A stretch of DNA of 64,000 nt, from NCBI GenBank assembly GCA_907163375.1, contig CAJQUW010007256.1:186001-250000 (forward strand). The letters run 5' to 3'. Origin of the DNA: Prostheceraeus crozeri (Eukaryota; Platyhelminthes; Polycladida; Euryleptidae). Made by a program: the position numbers and the translations under genes. Positions 24,051 to 35,200 of the stretch are shown piece after piece (the first letter of the stretch is position 1; each line of letters begins with the position of its first letter). The notes under the pieces are model-generated. The model saw nothing but the letters and a program-made list of their open reading frames with translations. It did no database searches and had not been told where the DNA came from.

Positions 24051-25695
24051 TTATGTCTTTTTTGCTACCTTTCTCAATAAGGATTCACGCTCTAACTCGC
24101 AGAATACATAGATAGTTCTCCTCCTGGTAGAGCCAGAGGCCAGCTCCGGCTCTTTGACGCGTGTGCAGAATGCACGGTTTACTATGTCGATTTCCTCCAC
24201 TTCCGGAAATTGATAGCTACTCACGAGAATCTGAAAGTGAAACAAATGTCAAAGAACACGATATAATATGAACATTTAACAAATGTTCTGGGATTTATAC
24301 GAATAATAATTAGGCCTACATACTTTTTGTGAGCATTTCATTAAAATCATATTATATTATATTATTTATCATATTATCTATTATATTTATCTTTATAGTA
24401 TCTTTAATGATAATGTCTTCAAACTTTAATAATGGATTCAATCAATAATTCAATTAATAATGGATTCAATATCATCCATAATCATAATCCATATCCATAA
24501 TCATAATAATGGATTCAATTAATAATTCAAACTTTGATAATGGATTCAATCTTTAATGATCTTCTATATTATCTTTATCTATTATATTATCTATCATCAT
24601 CTATCTATTATATTATTAGATCATATTATTTAGTGAATAAACAATCTCGTAGACCTAAAAAATTGTTTGTTGAAAATATCTTCCATTTTATTCACTGTTA
24701 TTTTTCCTAAGTCTGTACGTACTTAATTCTACATGCGGATACAATATGAGCTGAGTTTACTACGTTCATTCATGAAAGACAGCTATTCAAAGTAAGCCAA
24801 TTTAAATTAAATTATAGTAAATTAATTGATTTACCTTCAAATTATTCTAATCAATTAAAGGCAAATCAATTACGATAATAATTATTCAATTTTATATGGC
24901 CAGTAGGATATTCATAATGCCAGTTTGTCCAGATTGTACTAGATAAAGCTAAGGTACTGTGTGTTAAATCTAGGCTATCATACTTATATATATTTACATG
25001 TCTCTTACCTTTTTTAGAAATTTAACAGTGATTTGGTCACCTTCAATAAATTGAACGCAGCCGTAATATAACCGTACTACTCCTCGGCGACTGCGTTGAT
25101 TTTGTATCATGTACTCTACACAGACCCAATTACCAACTTCAAATGTTTCTTCCACCATTTCCACATTGTCATTGTCATCCTCTTCACTGCAGCTTCCGAC
25201 ATCTTGGTCAAATTCAACAACTTGCTCTTCATCATCTTCCTTATTTGTTGTATCGTCAGCATCCACAATTGCTGGTTCAGTGCCGACTTCAATAAGATCG
25301 GGAACTGTCAGGGCCTGGTGTTGGTTCTGATCATCTTTACGTTTATTAGCAAAATGCCTCACCTTGATATTGTAACTCACTTTTGTAAGTTTTGCAGAGC
25401 GATCATTTGTGAGGCGATTTCTTATTTTCGCCTTTTGCATGCCATATTCTCTGTTGGATCTCTCTACACAAGCCACAGATGCTGGAAGACTGAGAAGTTG
25501 TTTAGCGACTGGCGCTAACACTCTGTGGCCACAAAAAGTATTCCACCATTGTAGTGGATCCGTTTCATCTTCAATCATAGACCAGTAAAGTTCATTACTA
25601 TAAACTGGCCCATCTCGAGATTTGAAAGCTATTTTGATAGCAAATATTTCTCTTCCTTTGAAGCTATGGCTGTCATATGCAGTCGTATGATACAA
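24051..25695 (-). pseudogene. hAT transposase C-terminal half, two exons
   Basis: Exon 25009-25695 contains DPLQWWNTFCGHRVLAPVAK, then QLLSLPASVACVERSNR and KAKIRNRLTNDR. This is the hATC dimerisation domain (WW....fp.La.lA..lLs.pas....ER.FS), with N at the usual F/S position (ERSNREYG). A GTAAGA donor after KKF..KK and a TTTCAG acceptor at 24230 join it in phase 0 to exon 24051-24230, which ends VAKKT and TAA. The tail after hATC has an acidic stretch (EEDDNDNVEMVEE) and a basic segment that may bind chromatin or DNA. The catalytic DDE region and the BED finger are missing, so it is probably inactive. Confidence 0.75.
24345..24620. repeat. Degenerate tandem repeats (ataatggattcaat and tattatatctat types)
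   Basis: Irregular repeats of about 12-40 bp built from gataatggattcaat and attatattatcta units. They lie in the intron of the nested hAT transposase. Composition is almost pure A/T. Confidence 0.7.
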
Positions 25696-27187
25696 ACCGC
25701 AATGTTGTTATTCTATCTTTTTCAAATTACTAATGAAGTGATTCATCAAAATACAGAAATTGAACGGAAAAATTACAAGTGGAAAAATATTATATTTTTC
25801 CGGAAAAATGTTATATTTTTCCGGTAATTTTTCCAGAAAAATTACCGGAAAAATTTCCAGAAAATTTTCCATTTCATATCCTTACTTGGGATAACGTGAG
25901 TATAGGCTATTGTTTACAATAGGGGTATAATTTTATGCAATGTGAAATATCTGGATCAAAAGCAATGTACTTGATTTTGGAGTTTGCTTGTTAGCTTGAA
26001 AGTTAAGCTTTATTGCGTTGATCATTGATACAAATTCTCCATGTGTTGATAAACATGTGAAGTATAACCACACAGTCCACGCAGCATATACGAGCGACCA
26101 TATTGGAAGATACAGACTGTAAACTCGTGAGATCTTTGGAAAATGAAGATATCTGTGATGAGTAAAAGAATACCTATGATAGCTTCTATCTTCTGGCGCA
26201 TTGTCCGATATCTTCCTTGAGGATAGGCCCTACACATCTTCCATTTTTTTAGTTCAGATGGTTCAGATAGTTCTTTCAGATCTGTCCAAATGAATTCAGA
26301 TATGATCCACATCAATTGGAGATCTCCAGTTGAATTTAAGATCTTTTCAAAGTTGAGCTTCAGACAGATATCTGAAATTCAGCTAGAGAAATCTGAAATC
26401 CATCTAATGTCTGAAATTCATTTGGAAAGATCTGAAATAGATATGGAAAAGGTGCAGTTGGCTCCAAAAGTTAACATGCATGTAGTACAGGGATGATTGA
26501 GAAGTTTTTGGTCTTTGAATATTACAGTCTTTTCAAACGACTATAATAAGTCTCCAAAACAAAGGAAAAAACGTCAATCACCGAAAAATAGATTTCAAAA
26601 TTTTCCAGTGGAAAATTTTTTGAATTGCATCACTCGTGAATACTAGATTCAGTAGATGAAATTTACTCTGCTTTCATCTAAAAATGAAGCAATTTTTGGT
26701 TTTCATTTGTATTATTCCTGTGTAACATGCGCTCTTCAGATCTAATAATCAACTGACATAAAATATAGTAATAAAGTCTAATTGAAAGAATTGTATTAGC
26801 AGCACTCTTATTAAGCCTTATTTACGCTTTGCAAAACATCTGAAAAAGTAGAATATTAGACTATATTATTTGTTGCAAGCTGAACGTTGTCTTTAGACAT
26901 ATACAAAAATTTCTTGATTTATTATTAAAATGCGTTCTGTAATTATTAAAAAGAGACAATGAAAAGGAAACTTTGTTGCTCGCTTACAAATATTTTCAAA
27001 TTCATGCAATATCAGCTGATTTTTACTGGTTTCGTTGCATGTAAGGTAAAAACACGTCTATTTCCTATCTAGCCCTTTAAAATATTAAATATCTTTGGTC
27101 TTACTACTAACTTCAGCTACTTCATTCTATGTGTAGGCCTGCCCATCACTGACATAGACTATAAAATACTGGATAATAGAAACAACC

Positions 27188-27193
27188 TTTATT
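27188..27193 (-). terminator. Poly(A) signal after the orphan DRC8 exon
   Basis: AATAAA on the minus strand, 76 bp past the TGA, identical in position to the signal at 43891-43896. Confidence 0.6.
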
Positions 27194-27268
27194 AAGAAAC
27201 AGTAAAAAATTGTTTAGACGGATTTACAAGGCATGAAAAACACTGGCTCATGCTTATTCAATGCTTAG

Positions 27269-27384
27269 TCAAGCTTCTTCAACAACGAGTTTTGAAACAT
27301 ATTCTTTGTACGGAATATTTCCACTTTCGGGATCAACTGCAGCAGCAAGCATTTCTTCCATGTCCTCTGGTCGAAATGTTTCTC
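27269..27384 (-). CDS. EFCAB2 (DRC8): Orphan duplicate of the DRC8 last exon (copy A)
   Basis: 116 bp with an intact TATTTTCAG acceptor, the same phase as the true last exon, and an intact TGA. It encodes (G)ETFRPEDMEEMLAAAVDP, ESGNIPYKEYVSKLVVEEA, differing from the copy B exon by one residue (Y for F). A poly(A) signal AATAAA follows at 27188-27193 (minus). It lies 16.7 kb downstream of the regular stop on the same strand. It could act as an alternative last exon by skipping the copy B exon, or be a silent relic. Confidence 0.8.
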
Positions 27385-28445
27385 CTGAAAATATAAACGT
27401 CGCATCTGCAATGCTTGATAGATATCTCTACAGGCAAGATGAGTGCTGCATCGTGGATATAAATTAATCCATACCACAGCCACAAATAATACGTGATTTA
27501 TTATTAATTTACACAAAGATAGAATTTAACTAGTGCTGAATCAGCAAGTTTAGTAAAGCTGTTTTAATTAATAAATCATTATACTTCAAAATAGAGATTA
27601 AGGATCAATAGCTGAAAATTTTTACATGTACGATGAAAAAGGATTTCGAGATAATGATCAGAAATAACTGACCTAATGGACATCACAAATGAGCATTTAT
27701 AAATTTGGTAGGCTTTGAACTAAATACAGATGTTTATCACAAGTGGAATTATCATCCTTTTGCATGGCTAGAAGCATTTGACGAAAAATAGGTGTTAAGG
27801 AATTATTTCTATTGCAGGCTTCTGAGAGAGAGAAGATGCATGCCTTGGTCATTGGTCATGATTGCATGACTCATGGAATACCAAGATATTGACATAAATT
27901 TCTTCTGACTAACAAGTTCATTCCGTCAGATATCCACTTGATAACGTCAGTGAATTAGCAACATAACAAATTGGTCAGAAAAAAATTTTTACATCATAAG
28001 TCACGAAATAAGAGAAAAAATTCATCTGGGCAGTTAACTTAGCTTAAAATTAAGTTCAGATCCATTCACAAGTTTGTTTTCTGAAAGTTTGAATGTTTCA
28101 TACACTTCAAATATTTGCTTCGTCGATGAGAATTCTGATCTAAAAACTTCAGAAATATTATATTATATTTATATTATATTAACACGGAAGCAACTCGGTG
28201 AAAGCAGAAAACTATCTTCCAGAAATCGACAACAAGAGACATTGTCTCCCACCGCTGACGACAGAAACACAATGTTTCTTGTTATTCCCCTACGCTCCGT
28301 CATATGAAATAATAATATGAACGCAGTCCCGTCAAGGTCCCTCAGACTTCTCCTCGTATTTCGTCTCAGAATCCTCTACTATGTAAAAGATATGAGAAAA
28401 CAGAAGTAGTGAAAACTGTGCCCTACTTGCGAGGGATGGGTACAT

Positions 28446-28561
28446 GGACAGGTACATGTATAATTCAGTGTTATCAATAGGAACATGGATAGGTACATGT
28501 ATAATTCAGTGTTATGAATAGGAACATGTATGACTTCTGTTTTACTGGATAGGTACATGTG
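28446..28561. repeat. 41-bp tandem repeat, two and a third units
   Basis: Units 28446-28486 and 28487-28527 start ggacaggtacatgtataatt or ggataggtacatgtataatt and differ by two bases. A partial third unit (ggataggtacatgtg) follows after 19 bp. Confidence 0.85.
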
Positions 28562-28916
28562 TTTGGTACACTCGGTTGAGTACACTGTGTTTCGGAACGT
28601 CTATGATCGAACTTGTGTGACTTGGTTCTGAGTACTTGGGTACGTACCGATAGACGTCCGTTGTTTGATTTTGAATGGGTTTGCTCAATTGCGACTATTG
28701 TGACAATTATTTTAAATGTAGCACTATTTAGATGTGAAACTTTAATGTGCAGTTATGATTTAGTTGCTCCCCAATAAGAAAACCAATTCCAGAACTATGT
28801 TTAAAGTGAAAAAGACAAGAGATTTACAATGTAAGTTTAATTTATGCATCAAAAATAAATGATGGATACAGATCACGTCCCTCAGGCGACTCCATGATCT
28901 TTAGGAAGTCATCACA

Positions 28917-29109
28917 CTATTGATGAAATGTCTGATTGTTGGTGAAGTCATGCTCACACTCGTGTACCGGACACTTCAGTGGTAGTCCACTCCGCCTTTG
29001 AAGTGCTGTCACAGTTAAAGTTTTCCACAGGGCCACTTTGCAGCCGCAACAGAGATGCACGGTCATATCCAACTGACCTCCCATAATGACTTGGCTGTCA
29101 TTCTGAAAA
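28917..29109 (-). CDS. Candidate terminal exon, Cys/His-rich, unidentified
   Basis: It opens at a TTCTATTTTCAG acceptor (or at an in-frame ATG at 29132) and runs 62 codons to TAG. The product has HLCCGCKVALW and LPLKCPVHECEHDF, spacing that could bind zinc. No family is recognised. It faces away from the promoter-like region at 29233-29273, so the two may be a divergent pair or parts of one unknown element. Confidence 0.35.
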
Positions 29110-29232
29110 TAGAATAAAGGTTTTGAGGACATGCTTCTTGTTATGGAACGTTGAGGATAAGTACTTGACAGTTTGGAACAATGAAATCCTTTATATAGCT
29201 ATATAGTCTTTAGGGAAGTTCGGTAACTCTCT

Positions 29233-29273
29233 GATTGGCTGTTAGGATTTCCTTTGTTTAAAAAGTATATAAG
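29233..29273 (+). promoter_or_regulatory. CCAAT plus TATA core promoter
   Basis: An inverted CCAAT box (gattggct, 29233-29240) is followed at normal spacing by a strong TATA box (tatataag, 29266-29273). An ATG lies 82 bp further on. Both boxes are well placed, which is uncommon by chance even in AT-rich DNA. Confidence 0.5.
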
Positions 29274-29354
29274 TCCGAGGTTTGTACCAATTCTTATCAA
29301 AGGTTCTAATCCTCACGTTTACAAGTTACAATTATTCTAAATCTAGAAGTCATT

Positions 29355-29528
29355 ATGGATCGCAAACAGGAAGCTGCAGTTGAGAACGGTACTGCTGATC
29401 GTACCACTTCACCTCAATCGCCAATAGAACTTCCCAATACACCTCCCCAATCTCCGATGGAGCGATCTACAACACCAAACGAGCCGGTTTTATATATAAA
29501 AATAATAGAAATATATAACATATTATAA
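29355..29528 (+). CDS. Ser/Thr/Pro-rich N-terminal frame truncated at the duplication boundary
   Basis: From the ATG the product reads MDRKQEAAVENGTADRTTSP, then repeated (T/S)P motifs (QSPIELPNTPPQSPMERSTTP) up to the boundary at 29488. After the boundary it runs a few hydrophobic residues to a stop in copy B DNA. It looks like the first exon of a gene whose remainder was lost or displaced when copy B was joined here. The protein family is not recognised. Confidence 0.4.
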   Translation: MDRKQEAAVENGTADRTTSPQSPIELPNTPPQSPMERSTTPNEPVLYIKIIEIYNIL

Positions 29529-30149
29529 AAACGAAAATACCGAGATTTTTCCAATTTTAGAGTTGGGATAATATACATGTAAGTGGTTCTTCAAATTGGA
29601 ATCGAATTCGGTATCGGAACCGGTTCTCTGAGATTCGGGACCATAGAGCAAGTATATTAGCTAGAGTAGCAAGTCAGTATTAACTAATGTCAGTATTCCT
29701 AATGTGTATACAGTTCTGAATTTATTAAATGAACTCGAATTGAACTCATGGGTATTGCTACCAAATGTGAGAATAAAACATGCAATAAGTAATACGAATC
29801 TACAAATCTTGCGAGAGGAAGTAATTAAGTCAGAAAGTAAAGTAAACAGCTAGCAGAGACGAAGGAAAAATAGTCCATCCTTTCGAAGACATAGGTCAGG
29901 ATTCAACTTGCGAGTAGATGCACTTTCGTTGATAATGGCAAGTGTTTTTTTATTCGATAGGAATGAATATCTCATATTTCAGTAAACATGCAGGAGTAAG
30001 TTATGAAAAAGAATTATGTAAAAATTATAGTTTTGCGAGAAAACAATCAGTTATACACGGATTAGCAAGCAAGCTGATGGCAAACTGTAGGATGTGACTT
30101 CACATCTTGAACATCTTGAATCCTTGGTCATTTTTCTGAAGGAGTTCGC

Positions 30150-30832
30150 TGTTCTTGCTAGATTCGGTCGGATGTCGGGTGATGGCGGATTGTGGAGGAA
30201 CTTTTGACTTTGGTCTCGAGTTTGAGTTCAGCAACCATTTTGGAATATGCTCCTTCTGTCTGGTGGCAAATCATCTCTCACTTTCCCTATATATCTTGCC
30301 ATTTGAAGTCGCAGATATGTTGGAATCGATTTTAGAAAGAAACACGAATTCTCGATGTCTATCTTGATCTTCTTTGCAATTATCTCACTTATTTGACCGC
30401 AATATTGCACTTCGAAGAAAAACTTTCTCTTTTCAACCGAGATAGGTTTCTCAGATGAAGGCTTGGAATGTCTACATATCGGGATGGATAGCCGTTGCGG
30501 GCTAGGATATTGCGAATGAAGGTCAGCTCTTTCTCAACTTGTTTCGCCGAGCACAAATATCTGGCACGGTAAAAGAATATTCTGATGAGATTTCGTTCGT
30601 ATACTTTCGGTGAAATGGACTTATAATGATTATGCAGTCCTGTGAATGTGTCTTTGCGATGAATCGATGTCAAAATGCTACCATCACATCTGCGGTGTAA
30701 TTGAAGATCCAAGAAGTGGTGAGCAGTCTTCTTTGTGAAGATGAGAGCATGATGTTGCTCATTGAACTTCCGGAGAAGTATTAATTGTGAAAAATGAAAG
30801 TGACAGTGAGATTCTTCCCGGAAGTTCAATGA
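30150..30832 (-). pseudogene. Penelope-like element remnant, copy B
   Basis: This duplicate of the copy A fragment has a 146-codon frame at 30389-30829 with a few substitutions (for example RRCDGSILTSIHRKDTF). The GIY-YIG part has a TGA where copy A has TGT. Copy B also differs just downstream: a segment found in A (about 10935-10995) is replaced by another short sequence. Confidence 0.7.
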
Positions 30833-30916
30833 GCGTGGCTATGGAAGAATCATTCAGTTTTCACTTCGTCAAAAATCTACATCTAACAAAATTCAAACGT
30901 TTTTCAATTAAAGCAG

Positions 30917-31210
30917 TTGTGGTGCAATTACGATGAACTCGAAGACATTCATTCTTCAGTAAGCCTAAATTCATTTAATGTGAAAATGATGCAAAGCTAT
31001 CCTAAGATAAAGGATGACCACTGTGTGAAATTGGAAGAAAGGGAACTTAAACACGAATTATTCGTGAAAGAAATCACATCCAAAAACGGAATCTTGGAAT
31101 CAACACCATACTACCTTGTACTCAACTGCAAAATCAGTAGGCTACAAAACCGCTATGGCTATGCTTATACTTCATCAATTTTTCATTCTGACTTTGCTTG
31201 GTGTTTGTAA
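30917..31210 (+). CDS. Small open frame, copy B duplicate of 11560-11853
   Basis: The translation is identical to the copy A frame. No domain is recognised. It stands between the Penelope fragment and the gypsy insertion. Confidence 0.2.
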   Translation: MWCNYDELEDIHSSVSLNSFNVKMMQSYPKIKDDHCVKLEERELKHELFVKEITSKNGILESTPYYLVLNCKISRLQNRYGYAYTSSIFHSDFAWCL

Positions 31211-31346
31211 CCAGCCACATTCACTTACATTAAACTCTGGAAGCAAATTATCGAGAGGAGAAACAGATAACCTACAACAAAAGATTCTTGTACAAATGCG
31301 TAGAGCAGCCTGTTGTACAGTCATACAGCTTGTTCAGCCATTCTAG
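31155..31346 (+). CDS. Candidate small secreted protein, copy B duplicate
   Basis: Same frame as 11798-11989 with a single V to M change before the RRAACC tail. There is no independent evidence of expression. Confidence 0.2.
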   Translation: MAMLILHQFFILTLLGVCNQPHSLTLNSGSKLSRGETDNLQQKILVQMRRAACCTVIQLVQPF

Positions 31347-31880
31347 ATATTGTAAGATAGTTTGTGCCATTCCATACCCCGCACTGACGAGCCTTTGTAG
31401 GGCGAAACAGTGTCTACGGCTGCCAGGGAACTTTCGTGTTTAATTTGTTCAAGTCTGAGGACATATTTCTATCTCAATATATCTATCAATATGAGCCTCT
31501 GATTCAGTGCATAAATTGAAAATTGAGAAACAGATGCACTTGCTGCAATTTAGATTGAATTTGTCGTATTCATGATTATTCTGCAAGATTGAGATTATTC
31601 ATTGTGGCATGAATTGATAGCTATGAGATTGAACAGCAATTAATCAGCACTTTCACGCATCAGTGTAGTGCACAAAAAATGAAACGTGACAATAGTTCGA
31701 AAGATGTGAACACTACGTATGCACAATTGGTCTCTTCCATTTTGTTAAAGACATGACTCTTGTTACAGAAAAATACATTCTTTGCATCGTAGAACTGACT
31801 TGTCCAAAGATTTCAGACTTGTTTACATGTATGTCGCTCCCTTCTGTCTATTCAAAGCCAATCGCTAGCAGCAACACGTT

Positions 31881-32127
31881 TGTCAGAGTTACATGTATTT
31901 GTTTGTATTCGTCTTTTTATTGTCATCAATCTCAATGACCTTGACACTGACCAATCACAGACATTCGCGTCATGCTGAATCATTGAGCGCGTAATTTGAG
32001 TTTTTACTTATCTAACTTATGCCTTAACTTCTATGCTAATGTTTATCGGTGAGTTTACTCAATACAATGAAAGAAATTTCCATGCGAGCCATTTTCACAC
32101 AAAGTTAATTCGGTTGTTTCGGTAATA
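31881..32127 (+). repeat. Left LTR of the gypsy element
   Basis: 247 bp, starting tgtcagagttac and ending ttcggtaata. It ends in TA rather than the usual CA. The primer-binding region begins directly after it. Confidence 0.95.
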
Positions 32128-32147
32128 ATTGGCGTCGCGAGCAGGAT
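32128..32147 (+). promoter_or_regulatory. Primer-binding site region
   Basis: Directly behind the left LTR lies attggcgtcgcgagcaggat. The TGG after two bases is where a tRNA 3' CCA would pair. I could not assign the tRNA. Confidence 0.6.
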
Positions 32148-32235
32148 TAATTCAATTCAAGTTCAATTCAGTAACTTCAATTACATATTCCTACAATTCA
32201 ATTCGAGATAGTACATACAATTAAATTTCAAAGTA

Positions 32236-35200
32236 ATGAATATGGCTCCAATGACTCAACGTATTGAACCACTTAACATTAAGGATGTAGACGGCTTGAA
32301 AAACTGGCATAAGCGATTTGAATTGATTTGCAAACTCACTAAAAGCCTGACTGACAAAAACAAGACAGTTTATTACCTGACTTGCGTAGGCAAAGATGCA
32401 TATGATCTTTTGGTTGATTTATGTCATCCAAAGGAAGTAGAGGACTTAACGGTAGAGGCACTGCAGGAAGCCATCACAAATCACTTAAAAACCTGCATAC
32501 TTTGAGGCCACTGAACGTGCAAAGTTTCACAATTTGATACGCCGTTCAGATGAAACTTTAAGAAATTTTTTGCTGAGATTACAACAGCAATCTGCAAAGT
32601 GCAACTTTGGAGATCAGTTGGAGGTTGCCTTGCGTGATCGTGTTATTGCGGGCATTAACTATCCCAGCATACATAAAAAGCTACTGCGACTAAAAAATTT
32701 GACTTTTCAAGAGGCTAGGACAATTCTGGAGGAAAATAATAATATTGATGCAGTGTTTAGTGAAACTGTCAGTCCTAAGAATTCGCAAGCTGTCTTATTC
32801 CATTCCGAGAGCAGAAACTCGAATTACAAGAATAGGCCAAAAGTTCAGCGGAGTCAGATGTTCAGAGACTCTCAACATCGACCTCAACCAAGTTTTCAAA
32901 GGCACTACCACAAAGCAAATCAAGTTAGTTCAAACAAGCCAAAGCCTATCGCCACTGCAGCTAGTGCGACAAATGTAGGATCTTGCTTTTCTTGTGGAGG
33001 CAAGCATCTCCGATCCACTTGCAAGTTTAGGAACGCTGTTCACCACAGTTGCCAGAGAACGGGACACATACAAAAAGTGTGCAAGTCCAATAGATCCAAC
33101 GTGGTACAGTCACACGTTACCTCATGCGCAGATGTTGATACCACGCTGTCTGAGTACTTTCAAGCTCTAGGAGTCCTTTCAGGTGACAACTATATAATTC
33201 AGGATGTGACATTTTCTACTGGGATAACCCGCGAGTTAACTACTTGCACTGGCATTAAAGGTGTCACCCGAGACGCTCTCATTGTGGTTGGCGAAGCCCA
33301 TGTTGACATCATAAAGGACAATCAGAAATTTCAAGTTTGGTTTGTCATAACTAGGGATAGTCCGCCTATTATTGGTCTCGCCGCGTTGCGTGGTTTGAGG
33401 TACGACATGAACAAGTTGATCAAGGAATCCGGCCAGAACCCTCGCAGCTGTATCAACCTACTTACGAATCCAAATTCCACAAAGCCTCAAGTTGAGAGTC
33501 CAAGTCCACTCAGTCCATCCTCATCAATTCCACATCCTAACTCAGTTAATCCGCCAAGTTCAGTCAATGATCCAAGTTCAATACAGACCACCAATTCTTC
33601 CAGTTTTGCACCTTCCACAAATGTTCAGAATTCAATGCAAGTATCTCAACAAGCCGCGGAAGTCAACATTTGCCTTTCCAGCGAAGTCCGCAATGCAATC
33701 CATCTCTGCAGCAACTACCAAGGTGGTATGAAAGTTGACCCGGTTCACCTCGAATGCTCAGCTCCACCGAAATTTTGCAAAGCTAGACCTCTCGCGTTTG
33801 GAATTCGTGACGGAGTTAAGCAAGAAATTGACAAGCTAGTTGATGAAGGTATACTGTCTCCCACTAAATCAAGTGCCTGGGCTACCCCAATTGTTGCGGT
33901 TCGGAAAGCCAACGGGTCATTTCGTATCTGCGGAGACTACAGCATTACAGTCAATCAAAGCCTGAAGTTGACCTCTTTCACTACTCCTGGCATGGAAGAG
34001 ATGTTTACAGATATGCAGGGTTGCTCTTACTTCTCGAAGATTGACTTGACCAATGCATTTCTACAAATTCCCCTTGCCGAAGATTCAAAGGAAGTAACAA
34101 CGATCAACACAAGTTGGGGACTTTTCCACTATAATTTCCTCCCATTTGGCTTGAACATTTCGCCAGGGTTATTTCAACAAACCATGGATGCAATCATATG
34201 CAAGCTCAAAGGTGTAAAATCCTATCAAGACGATCTCCTGGTCTATGGTCACACCAAAGAAGAGCATGATGAAAAATTACTCCAATTGTTCGAGCGCTTA
34301 TCAATTTTCAATGTAAAGATAAACTCGAAGAAATCAATTTTCTGCGTGAGAAAAATTCACTACCTCGGATTCGTCATCAGTGGCAGTGGCATTTCACCAG
34401 ATGCAGCTCGAGTCAATTCTGTCAAAAATGCTCCTCGTCCTACGAATGTGAAGGAGCTTCGAAACTTCCTAGGATTCATCCAGTACTACAGCAAGTTCGT
34501 TCCTCACTTTTCCACGAAGGCTGAACCCTTATTCCAACTCTCCTCAAGTTCATCCGGTACATACGTGTGGTCTTCAATTCACGACAGTTGTTTTAACAGT
34601 CTAATCGAGCAGGTGGTGAATGGAATCAAGTTACAGAGTTTTCAGCCCGGTTTGCCCTGCACTGTCATTGTTGATGCTTCTGAAGTCGGTCTTGGAGCTA
34701 TTATAGAACAGAACGATCTTCCTGTCATTTGTGTGTCGAGGCGACTCAGTCAAGCTGAAAAAGGTTATTCGCAGACTCAGAAGGAGGCGCTAGCCATCAA
34801 ATGGGCTCTCCAACGCCTGCACAAGTTCGTTTTCGGTTCAAGGTTCAAGATCATAACCGACCACAAGGCACTCGAGTACATATTTTCTCCATCAAGTTCG
34901 GCTTCAAAGACAACTTCAAATATGTTCCAACGCTGGGCACTCGAAATTTCTGCCTATGACTACACAATTCAGCATCAGCCAGGAAAACGCATTACACATG
35001 CTGATTTTCTGTCCCGCTATTCGAGTTTTGGACCGGTTGAATCCGTTGACACCTTCGAATGCTTTACAACTCACCCACTTCCATTCGATCGTAACTTCAT
35101 CATATCAGAGACAAAAGCCTTTTATGGTTCCGTGCTTTCTGGTTTTCGAAATGGATGGTCTCAAAGTGCGAAGAAAAGATTTCCGCAGCTCTACAGACAT

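Larger units (their letters stand above)
23494..25884 (-). mobile_element. 2.4-kb hAT transposon nested in the older hAT MITE, 8-bp target duplication
   Basis: The element is bounded by cttgggat at 23486-23493 and 25885-25892. The copy B counterpart has one related site (cttgggac, about 41870). Its ends are imperfect inverted repeats, tatagatataaaaatt against taaggatatgaaatgg. It encodes the C-terminal half of a hAT transposase on the minus strand, so it is internally deleted at the N-terminal side. A block of degenerate tandem repeats of ataatggattcaat (about 24420-24560) fills the intron. Confidence 0.9.
23218..26635. mobile_element. hAT MITE (TAGTGATG ends), shared by A and B, here carrying a nested hAT
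   Basis: It begins tagtgatgaaaatttt and ends near gcatcact, the termini of the family represented cleanly at 39813-40823. Without the nested 23494-25892 insertion it is about 1.0 kb. The same copy occupies the equivalent position in B (41612-43344), so it was present before the duplication. Its flanks (ggtgaata/cgtgaata) look like a worn 8-bp target duplication. Confidence 0.85.
10104..28404 (+). repeat. Segmental duplication copy A (with four private insertions)
   Basis: This segment matches 29488-45094 in direct orientation from the shared ttttatatataaaa at the left edge to gagaaaacaga at the right edge. Removing the private insertions (LINE 12562-14100, MITE 14459-14822, TIR element 16994-22515, inner hAT 23494-25892) leaves about 8.48 kb. 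Copy B stripped the same way leaves about 8.44 kb. The copies share a Penelope fragment, two tiny hAT-derived insertions, an older hAT MITE and the last exon of DRC8. Identity looks high near the ends and visibly lower in 14820-16750. Confidence 0.95.
28405..29487. other. Spacer between duplication copies
   Basis: This is unique sequence joining A to B. It holds a 41-bp tandem repeat, a Cys-rich minus-strand exon candidate and a promoter-like region driving a plus-strand frame that is cut by the copy B boundary. Confidence 0.8.

Noticed and set aside
25096..25518. 140-codon plus-strand frame
   Set aside because: Exact antisense of the hAT transposase exon, whose minus-strand translation has the conserved hATC motifs.
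27261..27467. 68-codon plus-strand frame, conserved in copy B (43964-44170)
   Set aside because: Shadow of the DRC8 last exon on the minus strand, which explains its conservation.
33492..33731. Plus-strand frames overlapping the gypsy polyprotein
   Set aside because: Alternative-frame shadows of the gag-pol reading frame.
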